The notes beneath the pieces were generated by a model. It saw only the letters and a list, made by a program, of their open reading frames with translations, had not been told where the DNA came from and ran no database searches. Shown piece after piece: positions 16,914 to 25,764 of a stretch of DNA of 61,874 nt. Source of the DNA: Myxococcales bacterium (GTDB lineage Bacteria > Myxococcota > Polyangia > Polyangiales > Polyangiaceae). The number at the start of each line of letters is the position of its first letter. The first letter of the stretch is position 1. Both the position numbers and the translations under genes were made by a program. The stretch lies in assembly GCA_003151595.1 (NCBI GenBank), contig PLXW01000119.1:6295-68168 (forward strand). Direction: 5' to 3'.

Positions 16914-17875
16914 GCGTCGTCGGCTTGCACCCCGAAGAGCTCTTCGACAAGGAGGCGCGCAACGCGCTCTCCGACTCGGAGCGCATTCGCCTCGAGCACC
17001 ACGTCGTGCAGTGCGCGGCGTGCCGGGTCGAGCGACAGATGCGCGCCGACTTCGCCGAAGAGATGGCGGGCGAGGACGAGCGCATCTCCGTTTCGGCGCT
17101 GCTCGCGTTCGCGAAGATCGAGAAGCAGGATCGCGCGCTCGCGTTGGCGGCGGGCGATCAGGTGGCGACGCCGGATGCACCTGCGCCGCGCGTCGTGCCG
17201 CGTCGGCGCATGGTGAAGGCGACGTGGCTCCTCGCGGCGGCAGCGGTGTTTGCGGTGAGCGTCGCCGGAGCGACAGGAGTCGGGCAGCGCGCGTGGTCGT
17301 CGATCGTGGGAGCGCCTGCGGTCGCGGTCACGGAGGCGAACGCGCCGCCGGCGATCACGAAGCACGCGGTCAAGCACGTGTCGCGTCCTCCGTCGCACGC
17401 GCCGGTCGCCGCGGACGCACCTGCGCCGATGCTCGATGTCCTCGTCGCGTCGACGCCTTCGACGCCCGAGCCCGCGCGCGTCGTGCGTCGCCCGCGCGAA
17501 GGGGCCGCCGCGCTCTTCGAGTCGGCCAGCGATGCGCGCCGTCATGGGGACTACACGCACGCGCTCGCGCTTCATCGCGAGCTCGAGTCGCGCTTTCCGA
17601 AGAGCCGCGAAGCTCACGTCGCCCGCGCGACGGCCGGGCGCTTGCTCCTCGACCTGGGCGACCCGGCGGGCGCGCTGGCGAGCTTCGACGAGTACCTCGC
17701 GTCGGGCTCGGGCGAGCTCGGCGAGGAGACGATGGTCGGTCGCGCGAAGGCGCTCGAGCGCCTCGGCCGCGCGGACGATGCGCGTCGCGCGTGGCAAGCG
17801 CTGCTCGCGGCGTACCCGGAGTCGCCGTACGCTGCCCACGCGATGCGCCGTCTCGGGAGCCAGAGCGTGCACTGA
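16910..17875 (+). CDS. Anti-sigma factor: zinc-finger, membrane helix and TPR domain
   Basis: 321 residues. N-terminal zf-HC2 motif H-x3-C-x2-C in RLEHHVVQCAAC (about 27-38) would bind the sigma factor. One membrane helix at about 102-125 (TWLLAAAAVFAVSVAGATGV) follows. The extracytoplasmic part has a Pro/Ala linker and a TPR-like domain (about 205-315; FESASDARRHGDYTHALALH). The TPR part could sense a partner protein and release the sigma factor. GTG start overlaps the sigma stop; its own stop overlaps the next ATG (TGATG). Confidence 0.9.
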   Translation: MSVVGLHPEELFDKEARNALSDSERIRLEHHVVQCAACRVERQMRADFAEEMAGEDERISVSALLAFAKIEKQDRALALAAGDQVATPDAPAPRVVPRRRMVKATWLLAAAAVFAVSVAGATGVGQRAWSSIVGAPAVAVTEANAPPAITKHAVKHVSRPPSHAPVAADAPAPMLDVLVASTPSTPEPARVVRRPREGAAALFESASDARRHGDYTHALALHRELESRFPKSREAHVARATAGRLLLDLGDPAGALASFDEYLASGSGELGEETMVGRAKALERLGRADDARRAWQALLAAYPESPYAAHAMRRLGSQSVH

Positions 17876-19023
17876 TGTCGCGCCGTTCGCGCAGGGCGAA
17901 CGTGCTCGCCGCGCTGACGACGATCCTGTTCGCGACGAGCGCGCGCGGCCAGGCTTCGCCGGCGTCGACGACGGTCTCGTCTACCGTCGTGGTGAACGTC
18001 GTGGGCGCGGGCGACTCGCAAGCTCCGCTCGAAGGGTCGCTTCGTGAGCTCCTCGCGCGCCTCCATCTCACGATGAACCCCGCCGACGCGCCGCCGGAGT
18101 CGGTGCTGGCGCGCGTGCAGATCGACCTCACCTCGCCGGCGCAAGCGACGGTGCTCGTCACCGACGGTCACTCGGGCGAGGTGCGCGCCCATCGCGTGAT
18201 CCCGCGCGACGCCTCCGCTGCGATCACGCGCGAAGAGATCGCGCACGCCGTGCAATCGGCCGTGGAGTCCGCGTTGATCATCGAAGAGCGCGCCGCCGCG
18301 GCCGCGCCTCCGCCCGCGCCTCCACACGTGGAGCCCCCCGTCGTCACGCCGCCTGCTCCGACACCGCGCGAAGCCGCTACGCAGCCTGCGCGCAGGCCGT
18401 CGTGGTTCGCGCTCGATCTCACCACGCTGGCCGGCGCCGGTCCGTTCGCGAACGGCGTCGGTCCCGTCGTTCGCATCGGAGGAGGAGTCATCGCCAGCTC
18501 GCGCGGAACGCTGCGCCCGTCGATCGCCGTCACGGGTTTCTACGCCGTTCCGTTTCAGTCGGATGCCGCGTCGCTGGTCGGCGCCTACGCGAACCTCGTC
18601 TCCGTTCGCGCGACGCCGTCGATCGAAGTGTTCCACTCGTCGTGGTTCGCGCTCGACGTCGGCGCCGGAGCGGGCGTCGATTCTCTTTCGGTGCAACCTC
18701 GCTCGGCGATCCTCCCATCGACGAACTTGGGCGCGAACACGTCGCGCGTCGATCCGATCGTCGCAGGAGTCGTGACGGCGCGGGCTGCGCTGGCGTCGAG
18801 CGTCGTCTTCGTTCTCTCGGCCGACGTGGACGTGGACCTCGCCTCGCGCCGCTACGTGTTCGATCAAGGCGCGTCGGAGGTCGATGTCTTCGCGCCGTGG
18901 CGCGTGCGCCCGACGCTGTTCGCGGGGCTCGCGTTCACGGCGCTGGGTGAGGGGCTCTTCGCTTCGCGCGCGATGGCGCCGAGCACCGAGCCTTCGCCCG
19001 TCGCAGGTCAGGTGTCGCGATGA
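17875..19023 (+). CDS. Predicted secreted/outer-membrane protein of the sigma operon
   Basis: 382 residues. A signal peptide (about 1-28, ending SARGQA) precedes a domain with alternating beta segments and a Pro/Ala-rich linker (about 145-180). The C-terminal 200 residues alternate hydrophobic beta strands (GPVVRIGGGVIASSRG, VRPTLFAGLAFTALGEG) like a small beta-barrel. It ends VSR. It starts one base into the stop of the anti-sigma gene and overlaps the next gene, so it belongs to the same operon. I recognise no specific family. Confidence 0.75.
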   Translation: MSRRSRRANVLAALTTILFATSARGQASPASTTVSSTVVVNVVGAGDSQAPLEGSLRELLARLHLTMNPADAPPESVLARVQIDLTSPAQATVLVTDGHSGEVRAHRVIPRDASAAITREEIAHAVQSAVESALIIEERAAAAAPPPAPPHVEPPVVTPPAPTPREAATQPARRPSWFALDLTTLAGAGPFANGVGPVVRIGGGVIASSRGTLRPSIAVTGFYAVPFQSDAASLVGAYANLVSVRATPSIEVFHSSWFALDVGAGAGVDSLSVQPRSAILPSTNLGANTSRVDPIVAGVVTARAALASSVVFVLSADVDVDLASRRYVFDQGASEVDVFAPWRVRPTLFAGLAFTALGEGLFASRAMAPSTEPSPVAGQVSR

Positions 19024-19649
19024 GAGCCGCGCACCTCGTGGCCGTGCTCGCGTTTGCGTCGCTCGCGGCGCTCACCCCTTCGTGCTCCGAAGAAGCGATC
19101 GTGCTCGCCACCGTCCCCGCCAGCGACGCCGGCCTCCCGTTCACACCGGTCAAGTGCGTCGACTCCAACGGGTGCCCCACCGGATCGTTTTGCTCGAAGG
19201 CCGCGTGCTCCGACACGACGGGCACGTGCGCGCGCATTCTCGTCTGCGACGGTCAACCCGAGGCGCCCGTCTGCGGATGCGATTCGATCACCTACTACAA
19301 CGACTGTCTCCGTCAGGCCGCGGGCACCATGGGCACCATGGCCTCGACTCCGCACGAATGCAGCGACGACATCACTCCATGCACCGGCGACGGCACGATC
19401 GCGTGCCCTGATCCGTCGACGCAAACGTGCGCGCTCCTCATCCCGAGCAAGCTATGTCCGCCGGGGCTCTTCGGGACGTGCTGGGTGATTCCGGCCTCGT
19501 GCCCGGCGACGCCCGACGGAACCGATCGCTGGAACGCGTGCGACGAGTCCGACCAGACCGACCACTGTCTCGACACGTGCTCGGCGATTCGGACCGGAAA
19601 GTCGTTTCGAAGAGCGTCGCAGTGCCCGCCTCCGCCGCCGCCCAACTGA
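19020..19649 (+). CDS. Cysteine-rich lipoprotein
   Basis: 209 residues. Signal and lipobox end at LTPSC (Cys22). The mature protein is rich in cysteine (about 20), with C-x-C and Kazal-like spacing around PVCGCDSITYYNDC, suggesting a protease-inhibitor-like or binding domain. Pro-rich C-terminus. ATG overlaps the stop of the preceding gene (ATGA), so it is the last gene of the sigma operon starting at 16293. Function unknown. Confidence 0.78.
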   Translation: MRAAHLVAVLAFASLAALTPSCSEEAIVLATVPASDAGLPFTPVKCVDSNGCPTGSFCSKAACSDTTGTCARILVCDGQPEAPVCGCDSITYYNDCLRQAAGTMGTMASTPHECSDDITPCTGDGTIACPDPSTQTCALLIPSKLCPPGLFGTCWVIPASCPATPDGTDRWNACDESDQTDHCLDTCSAIRTGKSFRRASQCPPPPPPN

Positions 19650-19670
19650 TCGCGCGAGGCTGACCGAAGC

Positions 19671-20132
19671 TCAGGACCCGTCGGCGGCGTCGCTCGGGTT
19701 GATCGGTGCGTCGATGGGCGCGTCGGTCGAAGCTTCGATGGGCGTCGTGATCGGCGCGTCGATGCCGGCGTCGACCGGCACGACGATCGTTCCCGCGTCC
19801 GACGGGACCACGACCACCGCGCCGGCGTCGACGACTACGCGGCACCCCGTCGGGTCCCACGTCCAGCTGAACGCCGACGCGCTCGCGCACTCGTCCGGAT
19901 CGGAGGCGCATAGCCCTTCGCCAGAGGCGGTCTCGCACCAGCCGCAACCCGCGACGGGCGTGCATGTGCCGCACGACGTGAGCTGACCACAGCCGATTTC
20001 GCCGCCGCCTCCGCGGCCGTGCTGGCCGCGCTGATCGTCGCAAGCGACGGCGAAGACGACGAGGGCAAGCGAGACGAAAGCGAAGACTCCCAGGAACCGC
20101 GGACGGCTATTTCGAGCGCTCATTGCCCACAA
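19671..20132 (-). CDS. Lipoprotein with plexin-like (PSI) cysteine repeat
   Basis: 153 residues. Lipobox VFAVAC (Cys31), a Gly/Arg-rich spacer, then CGTCTPVAGCGWCE (about 53-66) with further cysteines, the spacing of a PSI repeat. The tail is an Asp/Ala/Ile/Pro repeat region (DAPITTPIEASTDAPIDAP). An alternative start is the ATG three codons in. Convergent with the Cys-rich lipoprotein before it. Similar small cysteine-rich lipoproteins recur in the window. Confidence 0.72.
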   Translation of the reverse strand: MWAMSARNSRPRFLGVFAFVSLALVVFAVACDDQRGQHGRGGGGEIGCGQLTSCGTCTPVAGCGWCETASGEGLCASDPDECASASAFSWTWDPTGCRVVVDAGAVVVVPSDAGTIVVPVDAGIDAPITTPIEASTDAPIDAPINPSDAADGS

Positions 20133-20252
20133 AACGTAGCGCGCCTGCGCTTGGGTCGCCGCGTGGTTCGCGCCTCAGCCGCACGAAAACCTACCGCCGC
20201 TCACCTTGCTGAGTTCCGGTTTGGTCGTAAAGTTTCAACGAAGGAGGACTGC

Positions 20253-20624
20253 GTGGGCTCTCTGCGCTTGGCGATGGGCGGGCTGTTGGCGACCGTGACG
20301 ATGGTCGTCGCGTGCAGCTCGGCGCCCGTCGATCCGGGCGAACCGCAAGTGAGCGCTCCGCTGAGCGCGGGCGAGCAGACGGCCCCGACCGATCTGGGTG
20401 CGCCCTCTCCGGCGTGCTCGACCGACAAGGAGTGCGGTTCGGATGCGCTCTGCGTCGACCACGTCTGCCACGCGGCGTGTCGCCGCGCGAGCGACTGCGC
20501 CGCGGGGAGCTCGTGCAACATGGACAACCACGGCAACTGCTTCAACGAACCGGGATGCAACCCGCCTCCGCCAGGCCAGATGTGCCCGCTCATCTGTTAC
20601 GGCTACTGCGACTCACGCGACTGA
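20253..20624 (+). CDS. Small cysteine-rich lipoprotein
   Basis: 123 residues. GTG start chosen because AGGAGG lies five bases upstream; the longer open frame has no signal sequence. Lipobox MVVAC (Cys20). The mature part carries about 12 cysteines in the pattern CSTDKECGSDALC, CHAACRRASDCAAGSSC, and ends with CNPPPPGQMCPLICYGYC. This is the disulfide-rich layout typical of myxobacterial secreted proteins. Function unknown. Confidence 0.78.
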   Translation: MGSLRLAMGGLLATVTMVVACSSAPVDPGEPQVSAPLSAGEQTAPTDLGAPSPACSTDKECGSDALCVDHVCHAACRRASDCAAGSSCNMDNHGNCFNEPGCNPPPPGQMCPLICYGYCDSRD

Positions 20625-20636
20625 CGTGAAGCGCGA

Positions 20637-21332
20637 TCACTGATTCTCGAAGAGCGCGCCGCGACGAAAGAGGAAGCGCGCGAGCTCGAGGATCGCGAGC
20701 GACGTGAGCGCGACGAGGGCTTCGGCGAGGAGCGCGTTGGTCCACGTGCCGGGGATGCGGAGCGCTTTCCACGTGGCGACGCCGGCCGCGCCGATGAGGA
20801 ACGTGGCGATCGAGGCGATCTGCTGCGTGGCGCGCGCGACGGGGACCTTGATCGAGATGACGATCGCCACCGACGCCATGACGAGCGAAGACGAGAACGC
20901 GGCGCCGAGCGCGGTCACGATCACGACCGGCGCCGGCACGTACGCGCCGGCGGCAAGGTTCACGGTGATCGTCGCGACGACGAGCGACACGCACGCCACC
21001 AGCGTCCCCCACGTGACCGACGCCAGCGTCTTGCCGACGAGGATCGTGCGCGGCGCGAGCGGCGTCGCCAGCAACGTCTCCAGCGTGTGGCGCTCGCGCT
21101 CTCCCGCGAACGCATCGGCCGCCACGCTCGCCGCCGCGACGCCCGGGAGCAGCGCGAAGAACAGCACCGTGATCGGATGCTGCGCGCGCCACAGGCCGGC
21201 TTGCGACGCCGGCAAGAGCACGCCGAGCACGAGCACGTGCATCGCCCCTTGCACGTAGCCGCCGCGGCGAGCGTGGCGATCGCCGAGCACTTCGAGGAGC
21301 TCTTTCCAAACGACCGTCCTCAACCCGCGCAT
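20637..21332 (-). CDS. ABC-2 type transporter permease
   Basis: 231 residues with six predicted membrane helices. Starts MRGLRTVVWKELLEVLGDR, a typical ABC-2 permease N-terminus, and contains AFAGERERHTLETLLATPL, the conserved cytoplasmic stretch that contacts the ATPase. The ATG at 21332 overlaps the ATPase stop by one base (TGATG), so both are one operon. Probably a heterooligomeric exporter of unknown substrate. Confidence 0.88.
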   Translation of the reverse strand: MRGLRTVVWKELLEVLGDRHARRGGYVQGAMHVLVLGVLLPASQAGLWRAQHPITVLFFALLPGVAAASVAADAFAGERERHTLETLLATPLAPRTILVGKTLASVTWGTLVACVSLVVATITVNLAAGAYVPAPVVIVTALGAAFSSSLVMASVAIVISIKVPVARATQQIASIATFLIGAAGVATWKALRIPGTWTNALLAEALVALTSLAILELARFLFRRGALFENQ

Positions 21333-22282
21333 CACGACGGCCTCTCTTCGGTCACGAGCGTGACGAAGCGCTCTTCGAGCGTGATCCTCCGCGGCGAGAG
21401 CTCTTCGATCGCGACCCCGCGGCGCACGAGCTCCGTCCCCAGCGTCTTTCGCTGCGCTTCCGTGCAGCTCACGATCATGCGGCCCACGAGCTCGGCGCGC
21501 TTCCACGCGATCAGCGATCCCTCGGCGCGCATCGCGTCCAGGGCCGCGACGAGCGCTCCCTCGCCGGCGACGATCACCTCGACCACTTCGCCGCTCGCGC
21601 GCGCCAGGAGCTCGCTCGTCGTGCCTGTCGCGAGCGTCTCGCCGGCGCGGATCACCGTCACGTGATCGCACACGCGCTCGACGTGATGGAGATCGTGCGT
21701 CGTGAGGAGGACCGTCGTGCCGTGATCGCGCGTGACCGCGCGCAACCGATCGCGCAGCTCGATCGCCGCCGCGGGATCGAGACCGGTGAACGGCTCGTCG
21801 AGCAGGACTAGCTTCGGTCGATGAAGGAGCGCGCGCGCGACCGCCAGCTTCTGTCGCATCCCCTTCGAGAAGAGGAGCACGCGATCGTGCGCGCGATCCC
21901 AGAGCCCGCACTCCTTCAACGACGCCTCCACGCGCCCCCGCGCCTCTCGCGCGTCGAGCCCGTGCGCGCGCGCGTGGAACATCAGGTTCTGCGAGGCCGT
22001 GAGCCGGTCGTAGTGGCCATCGTGATCCAGGAGGACGCCGACCTGCGCGCGCACCACCATCGGCTCCACGCCCGGATCGTGACCCAGCACGCTGACCTTT
22101 CCGGTGTCGCGCCGGACGAGCCCCAGGAGCACGCGCAGCATCGTCGTCTTGCCGGCGCCGTTCGGTCCGATGAACCCCGACACCTCGCCTACCGGCACCG
22201 TCAGATCGATGCGCGAAAGCGCGATCTTGGCGCCATAACGCTTCGCGACGGCCTCCAGGACGACCGCAGGAGTCGCGCTCAT
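21332..22282 (-). CDS. ABC transporter ATP-binding protein
   Basis: About 316 residues from the ATG at 22282 (MSATPAVVLEAV). Walker A GPNGAGKTT, signature FSKGMRQKLAVARALL, Walker B LVLLDEP and the switch histidine in LLTTHD are all present. The C-terminal 80 residues are the extension common in ABC-2 exporter ATPases. Followed by its permease. A start 15 codons upstream is possible but less likely. Confidence 0.93.
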   Translation of the reverse strand: MSATPAVVLEAVAKRYGAKIALSRIDLTVPVGEVSGFIGPNGAGKTTMLRVLLGLVRRDTGKVSVLGHDPGVEPMVVRAQVGVLLDHDGHYDRLTASQNLMFHARAHGLDAREARGRVEASLKECGLWDRAHDRVLLFSKGMRQKLAVARALLHRPKLVLLDEPFTGLDPAAAIELRDRLRAVTRDHGTTVLLTTHDLHHVERVCDHVTVIRAGETLATGTTSELLARASGEVVEVIVAGEGALVAALDAMRAEGSLIAWKRAELVGRMIVSCTEAQRKTLGTELVRRGVAIEELSPRRITLEERFVTLVTEERPS

Positions 22283-22411
22283 GTGCTCCCGACCATACAC
22301 GCGCGACCATTGCCGCGCTTCGCCCACCTCGCCTTCGGAAAATGAAGACGATCCCTTGTGACTACCCCCCCTCGATTGGTAATTTTAGATGTTCGGTCGA
22401 AGAGGGGAATC

Positions 22412-23902
22412 ATGCCTATTCAGCTTGCTGAGAATGCTGTCGTCGCCGGTCGCTTCAAGCTGAATCGCCTCATCGGACGCGGAGGAATGGGATCGGTCTG
22501 GCAGGCCACGCACCTGGGCCTCGACATCCCGTGCGCCGTGAAGTTCATCGAGGGGGAGCTCTCGAACATGGCCGAGGCGCAGACACGCTTCGAGCGTGAG
22601 GCCAAGGCCGCCGCGCAGCTCCGCAGCCCGCACGTCGTGCAGATCCTCGATCATGGTGTCTGCGAAGGGACGCCCTACATCGCGATGGAGCTCCTCGACG
22701 GCGAGGACCTCGGCAAGCGCCTCCAGAAGCAGGGGCGGATGCACCCACGCGAGGTCTGCGCGATCATGGTGCAGGTCACGCGCGCGCTCACCAAGGCGCA
22801 CCAGCTCGGGATCGTTCATCGCGATCTCAAGCCGGACAACATCTTCCTCGTGCGGGACGACGATCGCGAGATCGCCAAGGTGCTCGACTTCGGCATCGCC
22901 AAGTCGGCCAGCAACGCGCTCGAAGGGAGCAACACCAAGACCGGCGCGATGCTCGGGACGCCCTATTACATGAGCCCCGAGCAAGCGCAGGGGATCAAGA
23001 CGGTCGACTATCGAAGCGACCTCTGGTCGCTCGCGGTCATCGTCTATCAGTGCGTGACGGGCGTGCTGCCGTTCGAGAGCGAGGCGCTCGGCGATCTCTT
23101 GATGAAGATCATCGTGCAGCCGATCCCGCTTCCGTCGTCGGTCGCGCCGGATCTTCCGCAAGGGTTCGACAGCTGGTGGGTGCGGGCCTCGGCGCGTGAT
23201 CCGGCCGGGCGCTTTCAGGGGGCGAAGGAGTTCGCGGAGTCGCTGCAGCTCGTGCTCGGGATGTCGCAGCTCACCGACGTGATGGATCGCGGGCAGCTGA
23301 AGGCGGTGCTCGGCGCGACGCCGAATCCCGCGGGTCCGCCGATGCCGATGCGCACGCCGGCCGCGTACGGGGCGACGACGCCTGCGCCGGGGATGATGAT
23401 GACCCCGGGGAAGTTCGCGGCGACGACGGGCGCCGGAGTCGCGCATGGAGCGACGACGGGCGATCCGACGGCGATCACGGGCGTGCCGAAGCGAGGCATG
23501 GGGATGGCGCTCGCCGGCGTGGCGTCGCTCGTCGTCGTGGCCGGGATCATCGGCGGCGTCGTGATGATGCGCGGTCACGGGAGCGATCCCGCGAGCGCCG
23601 CGGCGGGTTCGCAACCGGGGACGCCCGCGGTCGTCGCGACGCAGCCCGCGCCGCAGCCTCCCGCTCCTCAGGTCCCGGCTGCCGTGCCGGCCACGCCTCC
23701 CGCGGCGCCACCGGCCACGCCTACGCCCGCTGCTGCGGATCCGGCTGCGACCGCGCCGGCGACCCCGCCTGCAGCCGCGGCCGCGAACACCGACCCTCCG
23801 AAGCACACGCATCACGGCGGTGGTGGGGATGCGAAGGCGCCGAAGCCCGCTCCGGCCAAGCCCGCGCCGGCCAAGCCCGGCTCGCAAGACATGGGCTTCT
23901 GA
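22412..23902 (+). CDS. Ser/Thr protein kinase with membrane anchor
   Basis: About 496 residues. Complete Hanks kinase: LIGRGGMGSVW (G-loop), AVKFIEGE (ATP lysine), HRDLKPDN (catalytic loop), DFGIAKSA, GTPYYMSPEQ (activation loop). After the kinase domain (to about residue 275) comes a Pro/Met/Thr-rich linker, one membrane helix (ALAGVASLVVVAGIIGGVV) and a Pro/Ala tail ending PGSQDMGF. I start it at the ATG with GAGGGG ten bases upstream; an in-frame ATG-like start lies 54 bases earlier. A TPR/PEGA protein follows, as after the kinase at the window start. Confidence 0.95.
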   Translation: MPIQLAENAVVAGRFKLNRLIGRGGMGSVWQATHLGLDIPCAVKFIEGELSNMAEAQTRFEREAKAAAQLRSPHVVQILDHGVCEGTPYIAMELLDGEDLGKRLQKQGRMHPREVCAIMVQVTRALTKAHQLGIVHRDLKPDNIFLVRDDDREIAKVLDFGIAKSASNALEGSNTKTGAMLGTPYYMSPEQAQGIKTVDYRSDLWSLAVIVYQCVTGVLPFESEALGDLLMKIIVQPIPLPSSVAPDLPQGFDSWWVRASARDPAGRFQGAKEFAESLQLVLGMSQLTDVMDRGQLKAVLGATPNPAGPPMPMRTPAAYGATTPAPGMMMTPGKFAATTGAGVAHGATTGDPTAITGVPKRGMGMALAGVASLVVVAGIIGGVVMMRGHGSDPASAAAGSQPGTPAVVATQPAPQPPAPQVPAAVPATPPAAPPATPTPAAADPAATAPATPPAAAAANTDPPKHTHHGGGGDAKAPKPAPAKPAPAKPGSQDMGF

Positions 23903-23944
23903 TCGTTCTTCCGGCGGGCGCGCGGCTCGTGCGATGCTCGTGGC

Positions 23945-24982
23945 ATGCGCACGTTTGCTCGCTCCGCGCTGCTCGCTGTTTCTATCGTCCTCGCTGCGCC
24001 GGCTGCGTTCGCGCAGAGCGACGCTGACCGCGCCACGGCGCGTGAGCTCGGCAAGGACGGGCAGACCGCGCTCGACAAGAAGGACTACAAGACCGCGGAA
24101 GATCTCTTCCATCGCGGCGAGTCGCTCTTCCACGCGCCGACGCTGCTCCTCGGCTACGCGCGCGCCGAAGCGGGGCTCGGCAAGGTCGTGAACGCGACCG
24201 AGTCGTACAGCCGGATCATTCGCGAAGGGGTAGCGCCGGGCGCGCCACAGGTGTTCGTCGATGCGGTAGCGGCGGCGAAGGCCGAGATCGGCGCGACGCA
24301 GGCGCGCATCGCGACGGTCACGATCACGATCACGGGGCCGACGGATCCGAAGGTGACGCTCGACGAGGTCGCCGTTCCGAGCGCGGCGCTCGGCGTGAAG
24401 CGGCCGATCGATCCGGGCTCGCACGTCGTGAAGGCGACGGCCGACGGATGGGATCCGGGGCAGACCACGTTCAACGTGGCCGACGCGGGATCCGCCGCTG
24501 CAGCGCTGGCCATGACGAAGTCGGCGGCGCCGATCGTCGCGGCGGTTCCGGGCGCTGCGCCGATCACGACTACGCCCGCCGGCGACACGTCGCAGCCCGC
24601 GAGCGCCGACACGGGGCCGAGCGGATCGCACAGCAACACCCAGCGAACGTTGGGGCTCGTGGGAATGGGCGTCGGCGGCGCGGGGCTCGTGGTCGGCGCG
24701 ATCACCGGCGTGCTCGCGCTGGGGAAGCACTCGACGCTGGCCACGGCGTGCCCCGGCGGCGCGTGTCCGGCGAGCGCGAACGAGAGCGATACGATCAGCA
24801 GCTACCACTCGATGGCCACGATCTCGACGATCGGGTTCATCGCCGGCGGCGTGCTGGCCGCGGGCGGCGCGGTGCTGTTCTTCACCGCTCCGCACGGCAA
24901 CGGCGCACCGGCCACCGGCACCGGGCCGAGCGTGCAGCCGTTCGTTGGCCTCGGGACGATCGGCGCCGTCGGCCGCTTCTGA
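23945..24982 (+). CDS. TPR/PEGA-like membrane protein paired with kinase
   Basis: 345 residues. Signal peptide ending AAFAQ; TPR-like helices at about 30-115 (GQTALDKKDYKTAEDLFHRG); a PEGA-like beta segment at about 115-170 (VTLDEVAVPSAALGVK); a Thr/Pro/Ala linker; two C-terminal hydrophobic segments (GLVGMGVGGAGLVVGAITGV and one near 295-315). It starts 42 bases after the kinase stop. Its TGA directly abuts the convergent pirin stop (TGATCA). Likely an envelope partner or substrate of the kinase (inference). Confidence 0.85.
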   Translation: MRTFARSALLAVSIVLAAPAAFAQSDADRATARELGKDGQTALDKKDYKTAEDLFHRGESLFHAPTLLLGYARAEAGLGKVVNATESYSRIIREGVAPGAPQVFVDAVAAAKAEIGATQARIATVTITITGPTDPKVTLDEVAVPSAALGVKRPIDPGSHVVKATADGWDPGQTTFNVADAGSAAAALAMTKSAAPIVAAVPGAAPITTTPAGDTSQPASADTGPSGSHSNTQRTLGLVGMGVGGAGLVVGAITGVLALGKHSTLATACPGGACPASANESDTISSYHSMATISTIGFIAGGVLAAGGAVLFFTAPHGNGAPATGTGPSVQPFVGLGTIGAVGRF

Positions 24983-25681
24983 TCAGGCGAGATCGAAGAC
25001 GAGCGCTTCGCTGGCGTCGACGCCGACGAGCGGAACGACTCCGGCGTCGTTCGTGTACGCGGCGTCTCCGGCGCGGAGCACGTCGTCGCCCACGCGCATC
25101 GATCCGCGCACGACCTGAACCCACGCGTTTCGTCCGGCCGCGACGGTGTGCTCCACGCGCGTCCCCTCGGCGAGGACCGTGGCGTACAGCTTCGCGTCGG
25201 CGTGAAGCGTGACGCTGCCGTCGGCGGCGTCGGGTGAGGCGACGAGGCGAAGGCGCCCGCGCTTCTCGTCCTCGGCGAACGTCTTCTGCTCGTAGCTCGG
25301 CGCGATGCCGTTCTTCGCGGGGATGATCCAGATCTGGAGGAAGTGAACGAGCTCGGTCTTCGAGGCGTTGAACTCGCTGTGGCGAACGCCCGTCCCCGCG
25401 CTCATGCGCTGCACGTCGCCCGGACGGATGACGGAGCCGGTGCCCATCGAGTCTTTGTGCTCGAGCGCGCCGTCGATCACGTACGAGAGGATCTCCATGT
25501 TGCTGTGGCCGTGCGTGCCGAAGCCCTGGCCGGCCTGGACGCGGTCCTCGTTGATCACGCGCAGCGCGCGGAAGCCCATGTGCTTGGGGTCGTGGAAGTC
25601 GGCGAACGAGAACGTGTGGAAGCTCTCGAGCCAGCCGTGGGTGGCGTGGCCGCGATCGGCGGCGCGACGAATGGTGAGCAT
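24983..25681 (-). CDS. Pirin-family protein (YhhW-like cupin)
   Basis: 232 residues, the usual length of bacterial pirins. N-terminal SFHTFSFADF is the family hallmark. Metal ligands of the cupin are visible in GFGTHGHSNMEILSYVIDG (His57, His59, and Glu in the region around 100; HSEFN near 102). Some members have quercetin dioxygenase activity; the cellular substrate is unknown. Divergent from an ArsR regulator with an inverted repeat in the 83-base gap, so the ArsR protein may regulate both sides. Confidence 0.93.
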   Translation of the reverse strand: MLTIRRAADRGHATHGWLESFHTFSFADFHDPKHMGFRALRVINEDRVQAGQGFGTHGHSNMEILSYVIDGALEHKDSMGTGSVIRPGDVQRMSAGTGVRHSEFNASKTELVHFLQIWIIPAKNGIAPSYEQKTFAEDEKRGRLRLVASPDAADGSVTLHADAKLYATVLAEGTRVEHTVAAGRNAWVQVVRGSMRVGDDVLRAGDAAYTNDAGVVPLVGVDASEALVFDLA

Positions 25682-25729
25682 TGGGAGTTCGTACCACCGC
25701 CCTTGACCGGTCGCGAGTCGCGCATTACG

Positions 25730-25743
25730 TAACCAGTCGGTTA
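25730..25743. promoter_or_regulatory. Inverted repeat in the pirin/ArsR divergent promoter region
   Basis: TAACC-AGTC-GGTTA, perfect 5-base arms with a 4-base spacer, in the 83 bases between pirin and the ArsR gene. Size, symmetry and location suit an operator for the dimeric ArsR-family regulator. It starts 35 bases before the ArsR ATG. Confidence 0.5.
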
Positions 25744-25764
25744 TTCAACTGCGGGGTTATCCAC

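Noticed and set aside
22385..24895. A very long minus-strand open frame (836 codons) opposite the kinase and PEGA genes
   Set aside because: GC-rich codon bias creates long antisense frames; its translation is Arg/Asp/His-rich low-complexity and the plus strand holds clear kinase motifs.
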